Of a stretch of DNA of 64,000 bases, positions 29,795 to 64,000 are shown piece after piece. The position numbers and the translations under genes were made by a program. The notes beneath the pieces are model-generated. The model made no database searches. It had not been told where the DNA came from and worked only from the letters and a program-made list of their open reading frames with translations. Numbering within the stretch: position 1 is the stretch's first letter; every line of letters starts with the position of its first letter. The stretch covers positions 6,696,001-6,760,000 of the forward strand of contig NC_134026.1 of assembly GCF_964204645.1 (NCBI RefSeq), written 5' to 3'. Source of the stretch: Tubulanus polymorphus. Lineage: Eukaryota; Nemertea; Palaeonemertea; Tubulaniformes; Tubulanidae.

Positions 29795-29827
29795 TAGACG
29801 ACTTATCAAAAAGAAGACTTACATTAA

Positions 29828-30115
29828 CCCTTTCAGTGCTGACTTATCAATACCCTATAGTGCTGAAGATAATCTAAAAATTTTGGAAGATTCATTCCTA
29901 GTGTGTTGAATAATGGGAATACCACTATAGTGCGTCTACACCATGGTGCGGTGTATCGTTAGTTACTAGTAGTTCACTATGTTTGACAGGTGCTGCCATT
30001 TTTCAAGAGAGATAATTACTTATTACTAATTACATCAATACACCGCAGTGCGGTGTACTAGCAAAATCCATCACCGATGTCTACACCGCACTGCGGTGTA
30101 GACGCACTGAAAGGG
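29828..30115. mobile_element. piggyBac-like MITE, copy 2
   Basis: Flanked by TTAA (29824-29827 and 30116-30119), with CCCTTTCAGTGC and GCACTGAAAGGG ends, collinear with copy 1. Contains the palindrome ACACCGCACTGCGGTGTAGA. It ends about 150 bp below the LIMK stop codon, so it may be transcribed in the LIMK 3' UTR. Confidence 0.9.
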
Positions 30116-30265
30116 TTAAGCAGGTAGAATTTGAAATAGAAATTGGGACTCAAAATAGGGATGGATGAATTAATGATCAAATGACGACTTAAAGGTGTTT
30201 GACTGTACACGTTTACTCAAACATTTCTAACAGAGAACTGGATGCTGATGAGGTATGGTTGAATA

Positions 30266-50902
<20,637 letters not shown>

Positions 50903-51239
50903 TACTCCTGCCTCACTGTTACTGTATCCTCATAATCAACATAATTAAACTAACGAACTTTCCGAGCCCGGTACGACACCGCCAACTGTCAAAATCTTAC
51001 TCGACTACCGTAACGTGCTGCCGTCTATCAAATAACAGAGGAACCAAATTGCTAGAACTAGACTGGTTGCCGGGCTTGAATGCAGGTGGGCGTAGAATTC
51101 GAAAGCCAACCTGATGGATGAAGAGGTAGTGAGTTCGAATCCCTTGACGAGTGATGGAACTCAGATGTAGTACGAATCCTGGTTACCGACTCGTACGTAG
51201 AGAGAAAATTCCAAGATGTCTTTTAAATCCCAAAACCAG
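50903..51239. promoter_or_regulatory. LIMK upstream / SMIM14 downstream interval
   Basis: Only about 340 bp separate the LIMK start codon from a likely SMIM14 poly(A) signal. It includes a CpG-containing patch (CGAGCCCGGTACGACACCGC, near 50962). The LIMK 5' UTR or promoter may be here, or a non-coding first exon may lie farther upstream. Not determined. Confidence 0.4.
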
Positions 51240-52756
51240 ATTTATTACATTAATGAGAATAACAGAAAGTAGAGCGAGAAATTTCAGATTCTAAGTACAA
51301 AAACATTCGCAGTAGTATTCCCCATAAACAAACGATATTTTAATAATCCACTGACAATTTCTAAACTGGCAAAAAAATTTTCACTGACAAAATGGGACTG
51401 GTTTATATTCGATTAACCGGTGCAAAATAGTTAGAGTTCAAATTTTTTAGTTTTTAGCTATATATATATTATCTAATATATATATACATGTATAGATACA
51501 CAGTTTTAGAAATGGAAGGTTTTTTCTCGTATTATTCACATTTATAACAAAAGGAACAGAAAAAATAAAACAAAAACAAAACAAATATAGCCGGGTTGCG
51601 TCGGTTTATCAGGTTCTCATCAAAATTGAGTTCAACAGAATTGATTTAATTCAAATTTGTTGAACTGCAACATTGCGTCCAATATAATTCATCAATGATT
51701 GATGCTCGATTATAGATCGAAATTTTAGACCAAGCTGTTGAAAAAACATCTGGAACAGATGTCACTCCTTAACTCTAATTACACTGTTTAACACAGAATG
51801 TTATACACTGTATATTGAGTGTACATTTCTTTCAAATACAAAGCGTACATTCAACAGATACCTTAAATGAATTAATCCAAATATCAAACCAGTAAACTAT
51901 CATCAACGTGGAAGAATAACAGTGTAATATTCTCTAAGAAATAATCTTGAAAATTCGAACTTAGTTTCATCAATGAAAGTACACTGAACTCTGCAGTGGA
52001 GTCCACGGTGGAGAGATCTGACTTCAGCAACTGAAGGACTGAAAAGAATTTGTCCTGCTTGAGAGCAATCCGAATACGATTATCTAAAAGTTCAGGAAAA
52101 TATTTCAACAAATTTCCAAGATAAATGGTTATCTTCAAGTTAAACTGTTATCTCTTAAGTAAAACTATTCTCTTGGGTAAAACAGTTATCTCGGATTTGA
52201 ATGGCTATTTTCAAGTTAAACTGTTATCTCTCTAAATGAGTTAACAGTTATCTCTCAAGTTTTTTGCTTGCTGTTTTAAATCATCACAGTTGCACAAGTT
52301 CTTAAGTTCTAGCATTAACTATAGGGTGAAGCCCCAGAGAAAAAGTGGATGGATACATTGTATATTATTAGATAAATTTAAGTTGATAATCAATTAAAAA
52401 AACAATTATCATAAATCACTTCTTTAATTAAATGCCTAAAATTAAATTGCCCAGAACATATTGTCCAGTGACATCTGCCCGAAACGTGTGACATTTTTGG
52501 CAATGATTTAACGTTTAAAAAAAACATCGGAAGAATGAAATAATAATGATCACAAACGAATCCCTTTCCTTGTATTTGATTTTTGATGAAACGATGAACA
52601 TGATTGAGATGGTGGTCGATAAACTATTCAAATATGTTGTAATGATTCCCAAAACCGACAAATCATCGACGTTGCCTTTAAATTGTAAAATGTAAAATAT
52701 GATTTCCAATCCTCATGTTTTTTTTTCCATCTGGTTAAATCCAAACGCGGTACGGT
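51240..52756 (-). other. SMIM14: Probable SMIM14 3' UTR
   Basis: No splice signals or coding exons between the SMIM14 stop codon and an AATAAA on the minus strand at about 51240-51245. A long 3' UTR would account for this 1.5 kb. A small open frame at 51884-52138 shows no family signature. Confidence 0.5.
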
Positions 52757-57113
<4,357 letters not shown>

Positions 57114-60100
57114 ATGAAGAAGGATGGGAAGGGAGGCGATGGCAGTCGACCCTATCGACTCGGTGAGTTTCATTAATCAGAGAAAACTGTTTAATTTCGG
57201 CTGTCTCTGATCGTATTATTTACCGACTGAAACCAGACTGAAATTTCTCGGTTTGATGTTTTGTGTTGTTGATTATTTTCAGCTCATCAAACGCTATGTC
57301 TCACTGGAGTCAACTTTGAAAACAAGTCTCTAGTGGTAAGAGAGAAAGAGAGAGTCATCATCTGAACACGTCCCTGTTTGTTTCCAATTTCTAAAGTTTT
57401 TATCTACATTTTTAGGGCTACGTCGAAATGCAACTTCATCCGATGAAAACTGATTTGCGTAGAATCAAAATCAACTGTAAACAATGTCGTATCCTTTAAA
57501 AAAAAAAATTACTTTCAAGCGAAGCCAAAGAAATCAAGCGCCGATATAAATTTCCAAAAATGTCTTGGGATGAAATTATAGTTGTTTTTCTGAACTGTTT
57601 TGTTTATAATAGGAATTTACAGAATATCGATCAATGATTTTAAAGTGGAGCAGTTTTTATACAATGATCCTGCATTAGAAATTTGTCAGGGAGACATTAA
57701 ACAGTGAGTATTAGGCTATGTAGGAAAAAATCTAAACATTAACTTATATTACTGTTTGATATTCAGTTTCAACCAGTCTCCACTTCAACTTGAAACATTC
57801 AGTAGTATAGGAAACAATCTATAACTAATATTACTGTTCAACATGTTAAACCCTAGAGCTGAAATGAATTTGATTCAGGTCTACAGTTGTTGACTAAGTG
57901 TGAGAGTTTAAAGAGAATTGATTATTTCATCACCAACGTTAACTCTAGAACTGTGGAACTGGGTCTCCTGACACTACATGTATCATTACAGCATGTGTTT
58001 GCTTCTACAGTTCTTGGTTCCAAAGGTCTTGGTTAGAAATCTAAACTAAAAACATCTATGATTAACTTACCTGAGTTATGAAACTGTATCCTATATTTAA
58101 TTTACAAAAGTGAAGCTCAGTTAGAGGTGACTCGGGTCAAACTGTAGTCTGAATACCAGTTATTGTTACGGTTGGGAAATGATAGCTAGATACTTAGTCA
58201 AACTGTATTTCGTCAGTGATATCTATTTTCAGGCGTAATCTGGATTTCTTTGAGAGTTGTCACGCGACTGCAGTCAGTACGGTCGATCCTAATAAAACAA
58301 ACGGTGAAATTACGATCAGAATTCCGCCTGACGTCTTCCCCTGTATCTCGGGTAAGTCTTATCTCCATCCTAAAACCATTGCTTAAAATCCTGAATCGAC
58401 AAATTTAGAAATCAGTTCATTTCTTCTGGTTGGACTTTATTTTCAAGTTATAACCTAGGACTGCGCAACTGTCCTGAGTCCAGAATATAAAAAGTATAGA
58501 ATTGAAATTGTTTAATTTTGACTCCTATGATTTAATATCAGGGGTTTATCAATTCAGTGGGTAATTTCTAAGTTAACTCTGTCTATTTGCACAGGTTTAG
58601 GAACACTTAGAGTTAATATCGAATTCTCTCTGGAGAATCCTAAAGGAGGAATACAGTTTGTCGTACCTAACATCGAAGGATCTCTCAGTGAAAAAGCAGC
58701 CCATTTCTTTTCTTACGGATATGAGAATTCTTCAAGGTAAGGAAAGGCTAACCTAACTTGGGGACACAAAAAACAATCTTCAAACTTGCTGCTGAAGTCA
58801 TTGTAGTTGAGACGATCATTTTGTTGATATCTTATATCCAATTGATGACTTATACTTAGAAGATTGATTTGAAGATATAGATTTGGACTAAAATACAGAT
58901 GACACATCCAAAAAAGAATCAATAAATTGAAATTTAGATTCTCAATTAGAGACAACTTAAGTAATGCGACGACTTAACTGGGTTCAAATGTTCATCCCAA
59001 ATGTAAAGATGATGATATTTATTTGTAGACTGTGGTTTCCATGTATTGATACGTACTCTGAGCCATGCACGTGGAAACTAGAATACACCGTAGGTAAAGA
59101 AATGACGGCAGTCTCGTGTGGCGATCTCATCGAAGTCATTTATACTCCGGACATGAAGAGAAAAACATTCCATTATTTCTTATCTACTCCAACTCCAGCA
59201 CCGAATATTGGATTAGCAGTAGGGTATGTTTACAGCATTTAACGAATACACAACAGTGACTTTCATAAGTTTTTACGGGATTACTGCAATTCTTTACCTG
59301 CTCATCTAAAAGTGTGTCAAATATTGATCAGAGCGAAATTGATGTTTGAAATTTTCAGGCCGTTTGAAATTCTTGTCGATAAAAACATGCACGAAGTCAC
59401 CCATTTCTGTTTACCACATCTGATGCCGATTTTAAAACAATCGACTGCATTTCTTCACGAGGTATACCAGTAGTGATTCGATGAAATATCCATTTGATTA
59501 GAATTCAAAAGTGTACCTTTGAAGATCTTTATAAACTTGCGCGTTTTGCTTTTTCTGCAGGCATTCGAATTCTACGAGGAATTGCTATCAGTTCGTTATC
59601 CGTATTCAGTTTATAAACAAGTGTTCGTAGATCAGGCTTACAGCGAATGTCAACCGTACGCCACAATGACTGTGTTCAGGTAATCTTTCTATACAACTCG
59701 AAACCCAACAAAATGGAAGAATGAAAATGCAAAAGTTTATTGAGACCAAAATGTTTTGGTCGATTCTTAGGAACTTTACCATTATCAGGAGCAATAATGT
59801 TCAGAAACGTCGAAAAAGTTTTGGTCCCAATGTACTTATTAGTGATCATTGAATTTTTAGTCTTCGATCGTAGGATATCTGTTAACTGTGTGAAACTGTT
59901 TATGCCTCGGGTCAAAAGAATCAAGAGGTGGATAAACACTATGATAAATTTCAATTGTCTTTAACTTTCATGCAACTGAGGTCGTACTCTTTCTATTTTT
60001 AGTGTGAATCTACTTCACTCCTCAGCGATCATCGACCAAACGATGCATTCTAGAAAAACGATGGCTGTAGCCGTTGCTAAACAGTTTTTCGGCTGTTTCA

Positions 60101-63100
60101 TTCCCGTTCAAACGTGGTGCGACGCGTGGCTCGTAAAGGGTATATCCGGCTATTTAGGAAATCTTTACGTGAAGAAAGCTTTCGGTAATAATGAATACAG
60201 ATTTGCAATCTCAAGAGTAAGTTATCTGTCTAGGTATCCATGGATGTCTACTGCACTTTAGTCCCTGTGAAGAGTTATTGTTTAAAGTGCTATGAAGCTT
60301 GTTTGGTTCTGTTCAGGACTGATTTGTGTGTCATATCATCTATCGTCTCTCCCCCTTGGCCTTTAGAGTGTTTCATTCTGCATGTACTATGATTAGGGTT
60401 CTAACAGATCAGGCAAATTCCAAATTAATTTTTACTCATAGGGAAAAATCAGGAAATTTTGATTCTTGAAAAGTGCCAGCTCATGCAAAACATCTTATCC
60501 GCCAACTTAGATATTCCAAATATGCTATCAGGAGTAAAATCTGCATATCAAGTTTTCATATCCATTGAAACTACGTATGTGCCTCTTTTACTTAATGAAT
60601 TTCAGGATCTGAAGAAAGTACAGAATTACGAGAAACACGTTTGTGGAATCGTTCTAGATCCGTCTGCTAATAAAGAGAGTTGTACATATTTCCCTATAAA
60701 ACATGCTCACACAGTTTCACCGCGGTATATCGACGTGTTCATACTGAAAGCTCAGCTGGTTATACGCATGTTGGAATTACGTATCGGTAGAGAATTAATA
60801 CTTCAGGTAAAAACACTATTACTGTTCGTATCAGTTTGGAAAGAAGATAAGTTGGGTTTTATAGATAAACTGAAATTTCGTCTAAAGCTTTATTAAGTTA
60901 AGTCGGTTTTGATTGTTTTTGAGTGGATGAAGCTAGGAAATGTTACCATAAAAAGATTCACAGGGGAAAACGCCTTGAAAGGGCTTCTTGGGTGGCCTTG
61001 AATAGCCTTGAATTTGGGTTTGCCTTGAGGCTATGAACCCTGGTAATTATATCTTTCAAAAAGGGAGCCCCTTCCAACTTAGCGCCATTGATATGTCCCA
61101 GTTTCGTAAAGTTTTGATTCAGATTTTACTTAGATTTAACTCGCTGTTCATTTTGTGTCGTTTCCCGTAGGTGTTCAATAAACTTTTATCCATGGCGTTG
61201 CTCACGGCTCAACAGAAATTCATGACAAATACCTGGGCTAATCTGTTACTGTCTACGAGTTCTGTAAGTTCTTATCAATCTATGTTTCTCAATCGTTCTC
61301 TTGTTTGTTGACGAATCATTCTTTCCTTTGTTCTTGTTTTTGACATTATATTATAGAATAGTACACGTACAATGTAATATGCCAATACATTTTTAAACCA
61401 TTTTTAAATGGATTACAATGTACATAGATATGAAGAATTTATGAATGATCAATTTGTTTTCTTTCAGTTCACAAAATGCATTTCACTCGTCACTGGAAAA
61501 GATATTCAACCATTTTTAGACCAATGGGTGTATCCTTTTATTATATCTCGCATTGAGGAATACTTGTTGCAAAGTTGATAAATCGTCTGAATATTTCTGA
61601 TTTCCTTGACTTCCACTTGTGGATAGATTGCAGAGTGGTTGTGCCCGGTTTTCTGGTACATTCGTGTTCAACAGAAAACGCAACGTAGTTGAACTCGATT
61701 TGAAGCAAGATATGAACGCGAAAGGATCGATGAAATATGTGGTATGTTGAATAAGAAATGATTGATGAAATATCCAGAAAAAATCCCGAAACTGTTAGAA
61801 AATGAGTTATACCGTTAGAATAGAAGATATTTTATGAATTGTGAGAGTTTTATTTCATGTGGGCGGTAGCTCCTGGAAGCAATTTCACACACGTTTATTG
61901 ACCCCTTTGTTGCATTTTATTTAAAACAGGGCCCGCTAACCGTCACCATACAGGAATTAGATGGGTCATTCAATCATACGTTTAAAATTGAAGAAAACAA
62001 AACCCGATTCGAAATCACGTGTCATTCGAAAAGTCGAAGGAATAAAAAGAAGAAAATACCTCTGATGACCGGCGAGGAAATTGACATGGATCTTAGCGCA
62101 ATGGAGTAAGTAGAATACTGCATTCAGTGAAGCGATTTGACTCGGAGTTAACTCACTGAAAATGAATTCATTCTAACTAAAGAGTTAACTCTAACTCATG
62201 ACTGTAGAACTGGAACCACAGTTGTGTCATTTGACTTGGATCTTGAATTTTTGAAACCATGATATTTGACTTGTAGAGCTGATTCACCGGTTCTGTGGTT
62301 AAGATGTGATCCTGAAATGGAAATATTAAGAGAAGTCGGTTGGGAACAGCCTGATTTCATGTGGCAATATCAAGTACGATATGAGAGAGACGTCGTCGCT
62401 CAAAGTGAGGTAAATATCAATTTACTAGTAATATCAACCCTGTTTGAAATATGACTAAGGGAATGTAGAGAGAATCCCACAATTATAACGAAAAAGTCCG
62501 AAAATGTAACTTCGAGATAGTAGTTTATTTCAACGTTTCGACTATATCCTAATAGTCACCGTCAGGAATAGAAGATGACTATTAGGATATAGTCGAAACG
62601 TTGAAATAAACTACTATCTCGAAATTACATTTTCGGACTTTTTCGTTATAATTGTGGGATTCTCTCTACATCGCGTAAACACGGATATAGTGTTCTATCA
62701 ATCGTGATGACTAAGGCAGGTTTCGATTGAATGTATTCCAGTTTAGGAATAACAAATTCCGGATAACTAACTCTCTACCAACCGCTTCTATCGGGTTAAC
62801 AGATTCCCGAATAGGTAGAGTTTATTCTGGTTGGAAAGAACACGCCAGGAGAGAATATCGGAATTGGGGAGCAACCAATTGATACCTGCCTTAAATATCT
62901 TGCATTTGACACATAGAGTAGACTCATTATTTCATACAATTTTAGCTTAGACTTTTTATCTGATGTATTTCTCTAATTGTTGACTCTTAATTGTCTGATT
63001 TTTAGGCAGTTCATGCGTTACAGCTTTACCCGACCCCTCAGACTAGAATTGCTCTCACCGATACTATAGAGAGTGATCAGTGTTTCTACCGAGTTCGAAT

Positions 63101-63125
63101 GGAAGCTTCATTCTGTTTATCAAGG
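57114..63125 (+). CDS. TAF2: TAF2, TFIID subunit 2 (5' complete, 3' end outside window)
   Basis: TFIID component that contacts initiator/downstream promoter DNA. Seventeen exons with consistent phases, 686 codons: 57114-57162, 57283-57335, 57416-57488, 57613-57703, 58233-58351, 58595-58736, 59029-59223, 59359-59461, 59561-59679, 60003-60216, 60606-60806, 61171-61263, 61468-61529, 61627-61741, 61930-62105, 62277-62409, 63006-63125. Typical blocks: [121 protein letters not shown] and [16 protein letters not shown]. The fold is that of M1 aminopeptidases, but the zinc motif HEXXH is absent (FLHEAFEFYEE instead), as in other TAF2 proteins. The start ATG opens [16 protein letters not shown], matching the human N-terminus. 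The C-terminal HEAT-like part and Lys/His tail should lie right of the window. Confidence 0.96.
57704..58232 (+). other. TAF2 intron 4, no feature
   Basis: AT-rich intron. Weak AACTGTGGAACTGG-type fragment near 57950. No exon or array seen. Confidence 0.5.
62465..62709. mobile_element. Hairpin MITE, family A copy in TAF2 intron
   Basis: AGAGAGAATCCCACAAT, ACGAAAAAGTCCGAAAATGT, CTTCGAGATAGTAGTTTATT, CGTTTCGACTATATCCTAAT, then the mirror to ATTGTGGGATTCTCTCT and the tail ATATAGTGTTCTATCAATCG. It is the best-preserved member in the window. Confidence 0.88.
62713..62897. mobile_element. MITE with GGCAGGTTTCGATTG termini, copy 2
   Basis: Starts AAGGCAGGTTTCGATTGAAT; the right end is diverged (CAACCAATTGATACCTGCCTT). 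Shares AATAACAAATTCCGGAT and GGTAGAGTTTATTCTGG blocks, partly inverted, with copy 1. Directly follows the family A hairpin. Confidence 0.7.
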
Positions 63126-63164
63126 GTTTGTATTTACAGAATTAATCTCATCTATTTTTTTGTC

Positions 63165-63860
63165 TCAAGTATTTCTCCCAAGTAATGCACAAATCTTGCT
63201 ATGACGGCATTTATTTGAAATTGATGTTCAGTCATTTAAACATTGTGCAAATATTAGATTAAGTTTGTCGCCTTTCCATTATTTAGATTACTGACAAAGT
63301 GAAACAAAAGTAGACATTCTTATCTTACTAACTGTGCTGCTAAGTTGTTCTTGTCTTGAGAAAATCATGCACAAATCTTGCTTGACAAATATCTGAAAAC
63401 TGATTATATTTGGTCTAAACATTGTGCAAATATTAAATTAAGTTTGTCGCCTTTCCAGTAATTAAATTACTGACAAAGTGAAACAAAAGTAGACATTCTT
63501 ATCAAGTATGATTAATTTTTTGTCTTGAGTATTTCTCCTAAGTTATGCGGAAATCTTGCTATGATGGCATCTATTTTTGATGTTCAGTCATTTAGACATT
63601 GTGCAAATATCAAATTAAATTTGTCGCCTTTCCTGTATTTATTTATTAGTGTCAAATTGAAACAAAGGTAAACATTCTTATTTTATCAAACATGCTGCTA
63701 ATTTGTTCTTGTCTTGAAAGAATCATGCACAAATCTTGCATGACAAATAACTGAAAAATGATGATATTTAGTCTAAACATTGTGCTGATATCAATTATAA
63801 TTTGTCACCTTTCCAGTATTCGATTATTACTAATAAAGTGAAACAAAAGTAGATATTCGA
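63165..63860. repeat. ~178-bp tandem array in TAF2 intron, inverted relative to 19270-19975
   Basis: Four units with ATGCACAAATCTTGC, AACATTGTGCAAATATTA, AGTTTGTCGCCTTTCCAGTA and AAAGTGAAACAAAAGTAGAC, ending near 63318, 63496, 63672 and 63853. It is the reverse complement of the Domino-intron array. The last 140 bp (63861-64000) contain a GATCAGGGAAAAATC-type fragment also seen near 60408-60478. Confidence 0.9.
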
Positions 63861-64000
63861 TTCCAGCATTCTTACAGATCAGGGAAAAATCTGCGAATTC
63901 TAACTCTTGAAAAGTCAGTAAATTTGAATTTTTGGTTTTTGTTGGTGACGAGTGGCACTAGGAACCTCTTGATAAGAAACAACCTCACTGGGGATATCCT

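Larger units (their letters stand above)
62410..63005 (+). other. TAF2 intron with two MITEs
   Basis: This intron separates ERDVVAQSE from AVHALQLYP. Most of it is a family A hairpin and a GGCAGGTTTCGATTG-ended element, listed separately. Confidence 0.75.

Noticed and set aside
51062-51150. tRNA-like stretch with GAGTTCGAATCCC
   Set aside because: Only a B-box-like motif is present; no acceptor stem or full cloverleaf could be drawn. It might be a tRNA-derived SINE remnant, but evidence is too weak.

Overview
The window is nuclear DNA of an invertebrate animal. It is AT-rich, with many short GT-AG exons, long repeat-filled introns, many MITE-like hairpins and a DIRS-type retrotransposon. The set of gene families is universal in metazoans and does not fix the phylum. 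A marine invertebrate such as a lophotrochozoan or invertebrate deuterostome is my guess only.

There are four host genes. (1) Minus strand, 26485 down to and past base 1: a Swi2/Snf2 split-ATPase remodeler of the Domino/SRCAP/EP400 family. I traced 24 exons with matching splice phases, 1888 codons; the gene runs off the left edge inside the second ATPase lobe. (2) Minus strand, 50902-30266: a LIM-domain kinase (LIM-LIM-PDZ-kinase), 14 coding exons, 663 residues, apparently complete. (3) Minus strand, 55398-52757: SMIM14, 4 tiny coding exons, 99 residues, complete. (4) Plus strand, 57114 to the right edge: TAF2, the TFIID subunit; 17 exons and 686 codons are visible. SMIM14 and TAF2 are head to head; SMIM14 and LIMK are in tandem with only a few hundred bases between them.

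The largest mobile element is a complete-looking DIRS retrotransposon (5384-11502) in a Domino intron, in the same orientation as the gene. It has gag, RT-RNase H-methyltransferase and tyrosine recombinase frames, inverted terminal repeats, an internal complementary region that joins the two outer ends, and an ATT at each border that fits the crossover trinucleotide. Its recombinase frame is the same frame as gag, separated from it by a single TGA.

The introns hold several tandem arrays (about 174, 254, 178 and 85-90 bp units), one of them filling the whole intron between two Domino exons; three TTAA-flanked piggyBac-like MITEs; a family of near-perfect hairpin elements; a 1.3 kb foldback in LIMK intron 1; and a 473-bp (AT)n tract between kinase exons.

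The three large proteins act in the nucleus or on the cytoskeleton: Domino in H2A.Z exchange and TIP60-type chromatin work, TAF2 in core promoter recognition, LIMK in cofilin phosphorylation. No functional cluster is implied by their adjacency.
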